In this document: piece after piece, positions 54,501 to 63,384 of the stretch | Position numbering within the stretch: position 1 is the stretch's first letter | How the letters are laid out: each line of letters opens with the position of its first letter | Origin: Butyrivibrio hungatei NK4A153 | GTDB lineage: Bacteria > Bacillota > Clostridia > Lachnospirales > Lachnospiraceae | Length of the DNA: 64,000 bases | Direction of reading: 5' to 3' | Assembly: GCF_000424465.1 (NCBI RefSeq) | Contig: NZ_KE384197.1 | Coordinates: forward strand, 79,394 to 143,393 | Program-made: the position numbers and the translations under genes | Notes under the pieces: generated by a model | The model's database searches: none | What the model was told of the DNA's origin: nothing | What the model saw: only the letters and a program-made list of their open reading frames with translations

Positions 54501-55877
54501 ATCGGAAACAGTGATCTCCTGAACCTCACGGTTGGATATACCTGTTACTTCAAGCATAAAGTTTGATTCATTATTTGCTGCAAGTGAATACCAGTCTTCC
54601 GTCTTTGTATTTACTCTGAAATTCTTCTCTTCATCTGAAGCATAGTAGCAGATAAGAGGAATATCTCCCACTCCGCTCTCTGAATTGTTTCCAAGTTTAT
54701 CTTTAGCGATTACCTTTACGATCTTGTAATTTCCGTAATTTGAAGGAGACCATGAATATGAACCGTCATCTCCTGACATTTCACGCTGTGTGCCATATGA
54801 ATCTACAGCATAAACCTTATCAACGCCCGATCCCTCGTCAGTAACTTTTACTGTGAAAGCAGGCTTTGACTTGTCTGAACCTGCTACAACAGCTTCTCCG
54901 TTGCTTCCTGTGTAATCCGCATCTCCCTTTGCTCCGGGCTCTGAGATTGCAGGAGCGTCTTTATCTGTCACATCAACTTTACCTGTGAACTTGAACTTAT
55001 TCTCGCCGTCCTTCAGGTCTTCCAATTTGCATGTGATGGTATGTTCCTTTGCATCTACAGTGAACTCGTCACCTGAAACAAAATACAATTCATAAAAACT
55101 TGCAATAGAATAGCTGAAAACAACCTCTGCAGAATCTTCTTCTCCGTCAACATTAAAAGAATAGTATCTGCCTATGTCATTCTTATCCTCAGCAGAAATC
55201 TTCAATCCGCTATTGCCTTTGTTCTGTATATCGAAACTTATTGTAACCTTTTTATCTTTTTTCTTAACAGGCTTTTTGTCTGTATCTTCCTTCTTTTCAG
55301 TCTCTTCAGGTGTGGTCTCCTGCTTGTTCTCAAGTACGTCGTCTACGTTCTTTACAGGTTCTACCACATCCGGTGTGCTTTCATCAGACTTAGAGCTATC
55401 TTCATTCTTATCACTTTTCTTGTCACTCTCGTCCGACTCTTTGCTCTTATCAGTCTTGGAGTCAGTTGTCTCTGTGGTTTTCTTGTCTTCTGAAGCCTTA
55501 GTCTCTGAAGCTTTCTCTTCTTTAGACTTATCTTCTTTTGCCTTTTCTTCCTTAGATTTGTCCTCTTTGGCTTTTTCCTCTTTGGAGTTATCTTCTTTGG
55601 CTTTTTCTTCAGCAGCTTTCTCTTCTTTAGCCTTATCTTCCTTGGCTTTTTCTTCAGCAGCTTTCTCTTCCTTAGCCTTATCTTCCTTGCTTGTTTCCTC
55701 TGAAGCCTTTTCCTCAGACTTCTTCTCTTCAGTAGCCTTCTCCTCCACTGCCTTCTCCTGAGCAGTTACTTCCTCAGCAGAAGCCGTGATTGTGGCATAG
55801 TTTCCGAACAAAAGAATCGGTATCAACATTACCGGAAGCATTCTTTTCGCCATAGACCTTAATTTGACCTTCTTCAT
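51543..55877 (-). CDS. Large membrane-anchored surface protein with Ig-like repeats (paralogue B)
   Basis: A 1444-residue exported protein from the ATG at 55877, which has GGAGG 5 nt upstream; a reading from 55922 starts inside the leader hairpin. The signal peptide core LPVMLIPILLFGN matches paralogue A. Residues about 35-190 are a Lys/Glu/Ala-rich linker with 15-residue repeats. A beta domain and seven 'D-x-TAP'-type Ig-like modules follow, nearly collinear with paralogue A, and a C-terminal helix (YFVFAIAAIATLSVGGG) with a short basic tail. No LPxTG motif is seen. The two genes are a tandem duplication: modules are conserved while the linkers have diverged completely in composition. Function is unknown. 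Confidence 0.86.
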   Translation of the reverse strand: MKKVKLRSMAKRMLPVMLIPILLFGNYATITASAEEVTAQEKAVEEKATEEKKSEEKASEETSKEDKAKEEKAAEEKAKEDKAKEEKAAEEKAKEDNSKEEKAKEDKSKEEKAKEDKSKEEKASETKASEDKKTTETTDSKTDKSKESDESDKKSDKNEDSSKSDESTPDVVEPVKNVDDVLENKQETTPEETEKKEDTDKKPVKKKDKKVTISFDIQNKGNSGLKISAEDKNDIGRYYSFNVDGEEDSAEVVFSYSIASFYELYFVSGDEFTVDAKEHTITCKLEDLKDGENKFKFTGKVDVTDKDAPAISEPGAKGDADYTGSNGEAVVAGSDKSKPAFTVKVTDEGSGVDKVYAVDSYGTQREMSGDDGSYSWSPSNYGNYKIVKVIAKDKLGNNSESGVGDIPLICYYASDEEKNFRVNTKTEDWYSLAANNESNFMLEVTGISNREVQEITVSDVTAKFDISRNNYGGRYTFRANIPLPVKEGEKEYEVKCLFYGDKEAKTIAKKTVRIDNTAPSAEIIVDGEEEKLTPFERFLRLYDRFGWFASNKDINVLIKVPKNCDGETKDKKTSGFYGIVYNVNGQRREKTINDASGKSDKEYYVFEERVRSYGGLSECKYDVEVVSIRDYAGNVADHVEGGTGSFVIDKSAPTIVYDVDGMVAQDENRMYFGGNGRGTVTIEDMDLDIDSIKFTEGSGDNFKYAIPSYNEKESDGKHKAVYDFRLEGDGTYKIETYAKDTLDQENTALSNEMVVDTTAPKIEISYDKEAPSADGNKYYAQNVQVTVKVDEKWLDETKSFVYIKKLDVSGAEVGHAPLNDWSGDLGDESHQITFTTDGDGMYQISVEAYDMSENHESAEGNKFGVDTTVPEVTLTFDENDPQNDKYYNKPRTATLTVTDFSFYNEGETLDIDQKVGGAEVDGWANTGLNTYTRTIKFAEDGFYSFNFLCKDRAGNESKNVYEKEFVIDRTSPEINVTYNKIAVGNEKFYKDTRVANVDIKEMSFADKLVEVTPQSIPDVSSVPGLSGFASNNFNNVSHISFSEDGTYGYTIKCTDLAGNTSKEFTSDVFIIDKTAPEVTFSGVENYSANNGVVAPSVVYGDKYIDIDASKVALKGANNGGVNVECAIKPIENGFSVSYSDFSHDKKMDDLYVLEATVRDKAGNETKDKLVFSVNRHGSVFVIGDVAKKFNEKYYINEPKDITITEINIDELTQKNVSISRDGDIKDLRKGKDFSVKQQGNETSWKTYTYTISKNNFNEDGVYALTVYSKDKATNVQDNKSRDAEVSFAIDMTAPGIVAAGIEQGGVYKQESLDFNVNVTDNMGVSKLSICNNGEEIDSCTGEELEEKGGVRSLTLKEADKVQEITVIAEDLAGNKETMAIGGILVTTKQEVIDDNKTALDPEPGPKPGNVPSPANSMSYFVFAIAAIATLSVGGGAIWLIRMKK
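55599..55688. repeat. 45-nt tandem repeat in Lys/Glu-rich linker
   Basis: Units 55599-55643 and 55644-55688 are directly adjacent and almost identical. They encode 15-residue KAKEEKAAEEKAKED-type units, with more degenerate copies on both sides between about 55500 and 55760. Confidence 0.8.
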
Positions 55878-55908
55878 ACTTTCCTCCAAGCTATCCCAGA
55901 CTTTTCTC

Positions 55909-55926
55909 ATGCTTTTTCCCAAGCAT
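55909..55926 (-). promoter_or_regulatory. Leader hairpin of paralogue B
   Basis: ATGCTT-GGGAAA-AAGCAT forms a 6-bp stem in the mRNA leader, followed by AAAGTCTGG and CTTGGAGG. It matches the leader of paralogue A although the rest of the two upstream regions differs. Confidence 0.5.
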
Positions 55927-55978
55927 TTGTAATCAAGCTGTTAATGAATTGTTATTGAATGTTAATTCAGCTTCGCTA

Positions 55979-56007
55979 ATATTACATCTTTTTTTTGATA
56001 ATAGCAA
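55979..56007 (-). promoter_or_regulatory. Promoter of surface-protein paralogue B
   Basis: On the minus strand TTGCTA (56002-56007) and TAATAT (55979-55984) are 17 nt apart, about 100 nt before the start codon. Confidence 0.65.
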
Positions 56008-56054
56008 TAGATTTTCTGCTAAAAATATCGAAAATCGCATTAAATTTTTCAATT

Positions 56055-56083
56055 AAAAAAAGTGGCCTTTTTAGCCACTTTTT
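56055..56083 (-). terminator. Terminator of the PP2C-kinase-UvrC operon
   Basis: On the minus strand AAAAAGTGGC-TAAAAAG-GCCACTTTTT forms a 10-bp stem ending in a T-run. It lies about 37 nt after the uvrC stop. Confidence 0.85.
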
Positions 56084-56119
56084 AAGCATGTGTTTTTTCG
56101 GATAAATTAATCAGATATT

Positions 56120-57991
56120 CTATTTATTCCCGCTTAAAAACTCCTTAATTTTTATCGCAACATTTACAGGAATCCCCGGAACTTCAGCAATTTCCTCAGC
56201 TGAAGCATTTCTTATGTCTTCTATGGACTTAAAATGCTTCATCAGCGCCTTCCTTCTCGACGGACCAATTCCCGGGATGTCATCAAGCGAGCTTTTAACC
56301 TGCGCTTTACTACGTAGTGACCTGTGATACTCGATAGCAAATCTATGCGCCTCATCCTGTATCCTTGTGATAAGTTTGAAGCCCTCCGATCTTGTATCTA
56401 TCGGAAGCTCGACATTGTTATAATAAAGCCCTCTGGTTCTGTGATTGTCATCCTTCACCATTCCGCACACAGGGATGTTGATTCCAAGTTCATCGAGAAC
56501 TTTCAGACAGATATTGACCTGTCCTCTTCCTCCGTCCATCAATATCAGGTCGGGAAACTTGGTAAAACTTCCGTATCTTGCGTCAATCTCCCTTACTTCA
56601 AGGTCTTTCTTTTCTTCGATTCCATGAAGAAGCCTTCTTGTCAGCACTTCGTGCATGCACGCATAGTCATCGGGCCCTGAAACCGACTGGATCCTAAACT
56701 TCCTGTAGTCGCTCTTCTTGGGCTTTCCCTTTTCGTAAACCACCATGGAACCTACATTGGCAAAGCCGCTTATATTGGAAATATCATATGCCTCCATTCG
56801 GCTGATATCCTTAAGTCCAAGGAGCTTTTCTATCTCTTTTACAGCGCCGATGGTTCTACCCTCTTCGCGTTTTATCCTCTCTTTATCTTTGGACAAAATA
56901 AGCCTTGCGTTCTGAGCCGCAAGTTCCATGAGTTTTTCTTTTTGTCCTCTTTCGGGAACGGTTATGTAGACTCTGCTGCTTTTCCTCTCGCTGAGCCATT
57001 CCTGAATTATCTCCATATCCTCTATTGCCTCGGGAAGCACCAATTCTCTGGGAATAAAAGGTGTTCCGGCATAGAACTGCTTAACGAAATTGAGAAGGAT
57101 TTCTTTTTCCGGATTTTCTGACACGTGAGTCATATAGAAGTGTTCTCTTCCGATCAGTCTTCCGTCCCTTACGAAAAAGACCTGTACCACTGCATCGTTC
57201 TCGTCTGAAGCTATAGCGATTATGTCTTTGTCTTCCATTGACGAGTCTGTCATTTTTTGTTTCTGGGCAACGACTCTGACACTCGAAAGAAGATCTCTGT
57301 ATTTCGCAGCGGATTCAAAATCAAGTTCTTCCGAAGCATCATTCATCTTCTGCTCAAGCTCTTTTATAATAAGCCCGTAGTTTCCGTTTAAAAATTCAAG
57401 CGCCTTGTCAACGCGCTCTCTGTACTCTTCCTTGGTAATATCGCCTGTACAGGGACCGCTGCACTGCTTCATGTGGTAATTAAGGCACGGTCTGTCCAGC
57501 CCTATGTCCCTTGGAAGAACCCTGTTACATGTCCTAAGGCCATAGAGTTTGTTTATAAGATCGATCGTATCCTTAACAGCCGCAGCACTCGTAAACGGGC
57601 CGAAGTATCTCGATCTGTCTTTTTTCATCAATCTGGAAAAAAGAACTCTCGGATAATCCTCCGAGACTGTCACTTTAATATAGGGATATGTCTTGTCATC
57701 TTTTAGAAGGGTATTATACCTGGGACAATGCTCTTTGATGAGATTATTCTCAAGAACGAGGGCTTCGAGCTCAGAATCCGTCACGATATACTCAAAGCGG
57801 GCAATCTGCTCAACCATTCTGTCTATTTGCGGTCCTCTTCCGATATTTGCTCGAAAATAAGACCTGACACGGTTGTGCAAGTTAACCGCTTTCCCAACGT
57901 ACATTATGGCGTCGTTTGAATCACGCATAATGTATACGCCGGGTTTATTGGGAAGTTTCTTTAATTCTTCTTTGACGTCAAAATCACTCAT
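56120..57991 (-). CDS. uvrC: Excinuclease ABC subunit C
   Basis: A 623-residue UvrC of normal length. The N-terminal GIY-YIG nuclease domain has [20 protein letters not shown] and [11 protein letters not shown] Cys cluster ([18 protein letters not shown]) and the UVR motif ([20 protein letters not shown]) lie near residues 160-215. The C-terminal RNase-H-like nuclease starts near 380 ([28 protein letters not shown]), and helix-hairpin-helix motifs end it ([33 protein letters not shown]). With UvrAB it cuts both sides of a DNA lesion. It is the last gene of the operon and overlaps the small membrane protein gene by 8 nt. Confidence 0.97.
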   Translation of the reverse strand: MSDFDVKEELKKLPNKPGVYIMRDSNDAIMYVGKAVNLHNRVRSYFRANIGRGPQIDRMVEQIARFEYIVTDSELEALVLENNLIKEHCPRYNTLLKDDKTYPYIKVTVSEDYPRVLFSRLMKKDRSRYFGPFTSAAAVKDTIDLINKLYGLRTCNRVLPRDIGLDRPCLNYHMKQCSGPCTGDITKEEYRERVDKALEFLNGNYGLIIKELEQKMNDASEELDFESAAKYRDLLSSVRVVAQKQKMTDSSMEDKDIIAIASDENDAVVQVFFVRDGRLIGREHFYMTHVSENPEKEILLNFVKQFYAGTPFIPRELVLPEAIEDMEIIQEWLSERKSSRVYITVPERGQKEKLMELAAQNARLILSKDKERIKREEGRTIGAVKEIEKLLGLKDISRMEAYDISNISGFANVGSMVVYEKGKPKKSDYRKFRIQSVSGPDDYACMHEVLTRRLLHGIEEKKDLEVREIDARYGSFTKFPDLILMDGGRGQVNICLKVLDELGINIPVCGMVKDDNHRTRGLYYNNVELPIDTRSEGFKLITRIQDEAHRFAIEYHRSLRSKAQVKSSLDDIPGIGPSRRKALMKHFKSIEDIRNASAEEIAEVPGIPVNVAIKIKEFLSGNK

Positions 57992-58421
57992 CGCCTCTGT
58001 TAACTATTTCTCTTTCAACAACAAATTCTGAATCTTTTATTGCGTTTAATACTGTTGTTGCGTATTCTTCGCTACTCTCAAGCACCGTTGTACCTTCTCT
58101 CTGCATGGTACCTGTAGGCGCAAGGACAACTGTTCCGTCTTCATCGGAAATCTCCATCGCAGCAACTCTCGCAAGGCCTTCCGATGTATTCCATGAAAGC
58201 TTGGCCTTATTGTTGCTTCCGTAGACATCTGCATGGACGCTTCCGGCTTCCGCTGATTTCCTTAAGTTCTCTATTCTTTTTCTGGCCTCGGTTCCCGTAA
58301 GCACGGCTATATAATGCCTTATATCAAGCTTAATCCACATTACTATGGCAAGCACAAGCATTATAAGCGCCACGCCGGCGGATATGAGCGCCATAAGGTT
58401 GTATAATTCTATATCGTTCAT
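57984..58421 (-). CDS. Small membrane protein with repeated TTVL motifs
   Basis: A 145-residue protein I do not place in a family. One membrane helix (about residues 8-31) is followed by a cytoplasmic tail. The tail contains three similar acidic motifs: GTVVL (96-100), GTTVL (110-114) and ATTVL (121-125), the second and third next to ESSEEY. Threonine in such 'E-x-TTVL' settings recalls phospho-threonine sites read by FHA domains. The gene lies 3 nt after a Ser/Thr kinase gene and overlaps uvrC, so it may be a substrate or adaptor of that kinase; this is inference. Confidence 0.8.
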   Translation of the reverse strand: MNDIELYNLMALISAGVALIMLVLAIVMWIKLDIRHYIAVLTGTEARKRIENLRKSAEAGSVHADVYGSNNKAKLSWNTSEGLARVAAMEISDEDGTVVLAPTGTMQREGTTVLESSEEYATTVLNAIKDSEFVVEREIVNRGDE

Positions 58422-58424
58422 CTT

Positions 58425-60122
58425 TTATCCATTCTTCTTTTTGCCTGCGGCGGTTTCAAGCGCATCCTTTGCAAGCGCTAAATTTCTCTGGTCTTCGCTG
58501 ACAAGTTCTCTGGTTCTGTCTGTAAGCTCGTAGTTGCTGACAATATAATCAATGCTTCTGAGTAAGAGGGTTATCTCATCATTAATTTCCTCATATGTTA
58601 CTCCGTCTTTCAAAAACTTATCCGCATTGTTATATACCTGGCTTGCTATCTCCTTATAGATGATAAGCGCCGTTGTTTCGTTATCAACAGCTGCGATATC
58701 GCCGTCTGCTATCGCTACAAGGTCACCCCAGAACTCTTTGTAACTAACCACTTTATCGCCGTTCTTAGTTGAATTACCTATCACGTTGTAATAACCGGCA
58801 ATCTTTCCGAGACGCTTCGCTCTTTCCTGCTGCGCAGTTGATAGCTTATTGTTTTCTGCAGCAATCTCAAGCCACTTGATTGCCATCTGCTTATTGCCTT
58901 CTTCCTTATAACAATAATAATATGCTATTCCAAGCTTGTAAGCTATCTCCGCATAAGCATCTTTATTCTTCGCAAGAGCTTCTTCAACGGTTCCCTCTTT
59001 TGTGGGAGTAATGAGTATAGACCTTAACTGCTTATCTTCTTCCTCAGAGAAGTTATCATCGATAAGGAAGAAGTTATCCAAAAGATCTATATACGCATCC
59101 TTATTTTCAGGCTGCATCGCTATGGCCTTCGCATACATCTCAACGGATGTAAGGTTATCTGCAGCACCTTTTGCTTCTGTTATGTAATGCGTGTAATTCT
59201 CTTTCTGTATCGTATTGGCCTTAACCTTGAATGACACCGCAGATGAAAGGAATACGACGAAAAGTGCTACTACTGCGGCAAAAAGCGCAATACTGATCTT
59301 TGCTGTCTTCTTGTATCCTCTGTCGAGCTCCTTGTAATTCTGGAGATCGTACATAACCTCCGCACAGGAGTTATATCTGTCATCAGGATTATTCTGAACA
59401 CATTTCGCGATAATATACTCAAGTCCGGGTGAAAGCTGCGGATTCCAGTATCTTATAGGATACAGCTCAAACGGAGGCTCTCCGGGATTGTGTCCCGTTA
59501 CAAGATGATACATTGTCGTTCCCAGACAATAGATATCCGTCCTTGCATCAGTCTGTCCCATTCCGCCGAACTGTTCGGGAGCTGCATATCCTCTTGTTCC
59601 TAGGTATGATGTATCTCCCGTATTGGCTTCCTTATATTCTCTCGCTGTTCCGAAATCAATAAGTGTAATTGTTCCGTTTGGACGGAGCATGATATTTCCG
59701 GGCTTTAAATCTCTATATATGATAGGCGGCTTTCTGGTGTGAAGGTATCCAAGCACATCACACAGCTGTATGCCCCACTCAATTACATATTCCTGCGGCT
59801 GAGGTCCAAGGAGCCTAAGCGCTTTCTCCAAGGTGTTTCCTTCAATGTAATCCATTACGATGAGGAATCTTCCGTCCTCGTCTATGACATCCACTATACT
59901 GGGAAGATAGGGATGTGAGAGCTCTTTTAACAGATCGGTCTCTGTAATTAGGCTCTGACGCACAACGCGGTAGTTGGTAACTGCGTCTTTTCTGACCTCT
60001 TTAATTGCCCACTGCTTGTTCGCACGCTCATTCATAGCCAGGTAAACGGTACTCATACCACCCTGACCAATAATATTCAGTACTTTATACTTGCCGCCGA
60101 CAATGCTTCCAATTTCTAACAT
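58425..60122 (-). CDS. Membrane Ser/Thr protein kinase (PknB-like, with TPR-like tail)
   Basis: A 565-residue Hanks-type kinase. The kinase domain (about 1-270) has the loop GQGGMS (19-24), AIKEV with Lys41, YRDLKPGN with Asp138, and DFG (156-158). TSYLGTRGYAAPEQFGGMG is the activation and APE region, with likely phosphorylated Thr. A membrane helix follows near 282-306, then about 250 residues of helical repeats (such as YAKAIAMQPENKDAYIDLLD) resembling TPRs on the outside. PASTA domains, usual in PrkC/PknB cell-wall kinases, are absent. It follows the PP2C phosphatase gene by 9 nt, the standard pairing for reversible phosphorylation. Confidence 0.93.
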   Translation of the reverse strand: MLEIGSIVGGKYKVLNIIGQGGMSTVYLAMNERANKQWAIKEVRKDAVTNYRVVRQSLITETDLLKELSHPYLPSIVDVIDEDGRFLIVMDYIEGNTLEKALRLLGPQPQEYVIEWGIQLCDVLGYLHTRKPPIIYRDLKPGNIMLRPNGTITLIDFGTAREYKEANTGDTSYLGTRGYAAPEQFGGMGQTDARTDIYCLGTTMYHLVTGHNPGEPPFELYPIRYWNPQLSPGLEYIIAKCVQNNPDDRYNSCAEVMYDLQNYKELDRGYKKTAKISIALFAAVVALFVVFLSSAVSFKVKANTIQKENYTHYITEAKGAADNLTSVEMYAKAIAMQPENKDAYIDLLDNFFLIDDNFSEEEDKQLRSILITPTKEGTVEEALAKNKDAYAEIAYKLGIAYYYCYKEEGNKQMAIKWLEIAAENNKLSTAQQERAKRLGKIAGYYNVIGNSTKNGDKVVSYKEFWGDLVAIADGDIAAVDNETTALIIYKEIASQVYNNADKFLKDGVTYEEINDEITLLLRSIDYIVSNYELTDRTRELVSEDQRNLALAKDALETAAGKKKNG

Positions 60123-60131
60123 ATGTTTCCC

Positions 60132-60941
60132 TTAATCTATGGCAATATGGATTGCGGAAATGTTATCTGTCTCGCCTCTTTCCTTCAAAAGATCAACCAT
60201 ATTGTCCAGTTCCTTCTTCATTTCTTCCTCAGATAAAGCTCTGCTCTTCGTGAATTTACTAATTATTTCTCCTTCGGAAAGTTTCCTCCAGAATCCATCC
60301 GAGCACATAAGTATCGATGTACCGGGGTTAACCCTGCCTCGTACGAACTGAGGCACAACTATATCCGACGCACCTACGCACTGCAAAAGAATACTCTTCT
60401 GCGGGCTCTTCTCTGCCTCTTCCTCAGTCATAAGGCCCTTGTCCATCATATCCTGCACTACACTCTGATCATGTGTCAAAAGAGTCATCTTATTTGATTC
60501 AACGCTGTAAACTCTTGAGTCTCCGACATTCATGATAAGATAGTCACCGGCAACTTCTATAAATGCAACTATTGTGGTTCCGAGTCTGCATCTGTTCTCA
60601 TCGCCGTATCTTAATATATTGATGTTGATATCTCTTACAAGCGACATCCAGTGGCGCTCAACTTCTGTCATTATATCCGGCTTCTCCACCGTATCAAGGC
60701 GCTCTGTCGAGTTTTCTCTCGTAAGTGCCCTCGGAAGGTCCGTAACAAACCAATGTGCAAAGCCTTCGATTGCTGTCGCACTTGCAACTTCTCCGTGGGA
60801 AAGTCCACCCATTCCGTCACACAAAACTCCCATCACTATCCTTCCGTATGCGGAAGTACTGGCAACCTTCACCATCGTGGCGTCCTGATTGACCTGTTTG
60901 ACAATTCCTTTATCTGTACTTATACAAATCTTATAATTCAT
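60132..60941 (-). CDS. PP2C-type Ser/Thr phosphatase
   Basis: A 269-residue metal-dependent phosphatase: STDKGIVKQVNQDA, VLCDGMGGLSHGEVAS (the DGMGG metal site, residues 42-46), YLIMNVGDSRVYSVESNKM, THDQSVVQDMMDKG, ILMCSDGFWRKLSEG and GETDNISAIHIAID. All core PP2C motifs are present at the expected length. It reverses phosphorylation by the kinase encoded 9 nt downstream, and heads the operon, with promoter at 61028-61056. AGGTAGATCAGGA precedes the ATG. Confidence 0.94.
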   Translation of the reverse strand: MNYKICISTDKGIVKQVNQDATMVKVASTSAYGRIVMGVLCDGMGGLSHGEVASATAIEGFAHWFVTDLPRALTRENSTERLDTVEKPDIMTEVERHWMSLVRDININILRYGDENRCRLGTTIVAFIEVAGDYLIMNVGDSRVYSVESNKMTLLTHDQSVVQDMMDKGLMTEEEAEKSPQKSILLQCVGASDIVVPQFVRGRVNPGTSILMCSDGFWRKLSEGEIISKFTKSRALSEEEMKKELDNMVDLLKERGETDNISAIHIAID

Positions 60942-61027
60942 TCCTGATCTACCTTATGTTCTCTGTGTCTGTATTACCGCGAAAAATCGCCATTTCGTAA
61001 TCACAGCACTGACTACAGCGCATTAAC

Positions 61028-61056
61028 ATTATAATATACCGATGATAATACGACAA
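61028..61056 (-). promoter_or_regulatory. Promoter of the PP2C-kinase-UvrC operon
   Basis: On the minus strand TTGTCG (61051-61056) and TATAAT (61028-61033) are exactly 17 nt apart. The first start codon is 86 nt downstream of the -10 box. Confidence 0.75.
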
Positions 61057-61066
61057 TCCGTTAATG

Positions 61067-61127
61067 CAAAAACCCCCGCCATCTGCATTTTTGCCGTTAT
61101 ACAGGCGCAAAACCAAAAAGCGGGGGG
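61067..61127 (-). terminator. Terminator of ftsH
   Basis: On the minus strand CCCCCGC (61120-61126) pairs with GCGGGGG (61073-61079), which is followed by TTTTTGC. The loop is long (about 40 nt) and holds a small inner hairpin. It lies 10 nt after the ftsH stop and next to the promoter of the PP2C operon. Confidence 0.8.
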
Positions 61128-61136
61128 AATTATTAT

Positions 61137-63332
61137 TTACTTATTGTCAAAATTATCCGGAACGTGTGAAAATCTTCCGCCTGAAGCATTCTCTTCGGAT
61201 GCTGTTACGCTCTTTTCCTCAGTCTTTTCTTCAGTTGCAGGTGCAATCTGCTCCTCTGTTTCCTTGGGAGCTTCAGCCTTCTCTGCTTCTTTTGAAGCCT
61301 CGGAATCATTGTCTTTTTTCTTGTTTTCCCTCAAAGGAATATTCTCGCCGATCTTGGCAGATTCAGGTCTTACAGCGTAGATACGCTTTTTCTTTGACTC
61401 CTCTGCCTCTTCCTCTGTGGGTTCAGGGATGCCTTCAACTTCCCTGTATATCTTCATGAATTCTTTTCCTGTTATTGTCTCTTTCTCAATAAGGAACTCA
61501 GCTATCTTGTCGATCGTATTAAGGTGCTCGCTGAGGATCTTCTTGGACTTCTCATAACATTCTGCAAGAAGTGCCTTAACTTCCTCATCAATAAGTGTTG
61601 CAGTCTCATCACTGCACTGAAGGACTCTGTTTCCGTCAAGATATCTGTTCTGGATGGATTCAAGCTGCATAAGTCCGAATCTGTCACTCATACCGTAAAG
61701 TGTGATCATATTCCTTGCAGTAGCAGTTGCATCCTCGATATCCTGCATGGCACCTGTTGTTACAGTATTAAATATAAGCTCCTCAGCCGCACGTCCGCCG
61801 AGCGAAACAATGAGCTGCTCCATGAGTTCATCTTTTGTTCTTAAATGGTTCTCATCCTCAGGAAGACGGAGAACATATCCAAGTGAGCCCTTTGTTCTGG
61901 GAACTATGGTAATCTTCTGTACAGGCTCTGTATTTGAAAGAATAGCGCTCACAAGAGCATGACCAACTTCATGGTAGCTTACAAGCTTACGCTCTTCTTT
62001 GCTGAGGATTGAATCCTTCTTCTCTTTTCCTGCGATAACCTGTTCAAAAGCTTCCATAAGGTCTTTCTGGCATACAAATTCTCTTCCTGCCTTAACCGCA
62101 TTGATGGCAGCCTCATTGATCATGTTGGCAAGATCGGATCCTACCGCTCCGCCCGTTGCAAGAGCAAGTTCCTTAAGATCAACGGTCTCATCCATCTTAA
62201 CGTCCTTGGAATGAACCTTAAGGATTTCTTCTCTTCCCTTAAGATCGGGTTTATCAACGATGATTCTTCTGTCGAAACGACCGGGTCTTAAAAGAGCTTT
62301 ATCAAGGATCTCGGGTCTGTTTGTTGCTCCGAGGATAAGTACACCCTTTGATGAATCGAATCCGTCCATCTCAGAAAGGAGCTGGTTAAGTGTCTGCTCT
62401 CTCTCTTCATTTCCGCCGCCGTACTTATTGTCACGGCTTCTTCCGATGGCATCGATCTCATCTATGAAAATGATACAAGGCGCATTTTTGCTTGCCTCGC
62501 TGAAAAGATCTCTTACACGGCTTGCACCGACACCGACATAGAGCTCGATGAAGTCTGAACCTGCAAGTGAGTAAAAAGGAACGTGTGCCTCGCCCGCAAC
62601 TGCCTTGGCAAGAAGTGTTTTACCTGTTCCGGGAGGTCCCACAAGAAGTGCTCCCTTTGGAAGCTTAGCTCCAATCTTGGCGTACTTTGACGGATTATGA
62701 AGGAAATCAACGACTTCCACAAGTGACTCTTTTGCCTCATCCTCACCTGCAACATCCTTAAACGTCACGCCGGTTTCTTTCTGAACGTAGACCTTGGCAT
62801 TGCTCTTACCTACACCGAGAGGGCCGCCGCCTCTTCCCATTCTTCTGAAGATCACTGAAAGAATGAGCCAGAATATAAGTACAGGTGCAACATACTGAAG
62901 AATGAACGAAACGATAAGTCCCGCATTATCGGGAACTTCGCTGCTGACTTCAACTCCCGCATCAAGCATTCTCTTTGTAAGGTCGCTGTCATCTTCCGCT
63001 TTACCTGTAAAGTAAGTAATCTGGTCCACACCTGCCCAATATGCATATCTAAGGCTGTTCTGATCCTTGTTTTCCTCTTCCTTGGGATAAATGTTTATCC
63101 TGTCGTACTCGATAACTATTTTCTCAACTTTTCCCTCATTGACCATGCTGATAAACTCAGTGTAAGATATCTCTTTGTTGGTCTCTGAAGAAAATGCTCT
63201 GAGAAAATATGTCATGCAGACCATTGTAATAAGTGCTGCAACAAGTAACAAAATAATATTTTGTCTTCTTGGTGAATTGGATCCACCGCCCCCCATGGGG
63301 TTGTTATTTCTCTGATTTTGATTGTTATCCAT
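61137..63332 (-). CDS. ftsH: ATP-dependent zinc metalloprotease FtsH
   Basis: A 731-residue membrane AAA+ protease. Helices lie near residues 25-45 and 140-162, with the periplasmic-type FtsH domain between them. The AAA+ domain has GPPGTGKT (232-239), IIFIDEIDAIG (297-307) and the SRH (LLRPGRFDRRI). The zinc site is HEVGH (454-458). It degrades misfolded membrane proteins and regulators. The final 80 residues, after IPEPTEEEAEES, are a charged, Glu/Lys-rich tail that is longer than usual. It is transcribed alone, with its own promoter and terminator, and diverges from pyrG. Confidence 0.97.
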   Translation of the reverse strand: MDNNQNQRNNNPMGGGGSNSPRRQNIILLLVAALITMVCMTYFLRAFSSETNKEISYTEFISMVNEGKVEKIVIEYDRINIYPKEEENKDQNSLRYAYWAGVDQITYFTGKAEDDSDLTKRMLDAGVEVSSEVPDNAGLIVSFILQYVAPVLIFWLILSVIFRRMGRGGGPLGVGKSNAKVYVQKETGVTFKDVAGEDEAKESLVEVVDFLHNPSKYAKIGAKLPKGALLVGPPGTGKTLLAKAVAGEAHVPFYSLAGSDFIELYVGVGASRVRDLFSEASKNAPCIIFIDEIDAIGRSRDNKYGGGNEEREQTLNQLLSEMDGFDSSKGVLILGATNRPEILDKALLRPGRFDRRIIVDKPDLKGREEILKVHSKDVKMDETVDLKELALATGGAVGSDLANMINEAAINAVKAGREFVCQKDLMEAFEQVIAGKEKKDSILSKEERKLVSYHEVGHALVSAILSNTEPVQKITIVPRTKGSLGYVLRLPEDENHLRTKDELMEQLIVSLGGRAAEELIFNTVTTGAMQDIEDATATARNMITLYGMSDRFGLMQLESIQNRYLDGNRVLQCSDETATLIDEEVKALLAECYEKSKKILSEHLNTIDKIAEFLIEKETITGKEFMKIYREVEGIPEPTEEEAEESKKKRIYAVRPESAKIGENIPLRENKKKDNDSEASKEAEKAEAPKETEEQIAPATEEKTEEKSVTASEENASGGRFSHVPDNFDNK

Positions 63333-63384
63333 TCTATTTATTCCTTATATCTATATGCTATACTATTGTAGTAATAATGTTTCA

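Noticed and set aside
55174..55761. 195-codon Ser/Phe/Leu-rich plus-strand frame
   Set aside because: It is the complement of the Lys/Glu-rich repeats of the surface protein; its odd composition follows from that repeat.
46668..55877. LPxTG cell-wall sorting signals in the large surface proteins
   Set aside because: Both C-termini have a helix and basic tail, but no LPxTG-like motif precedes them.
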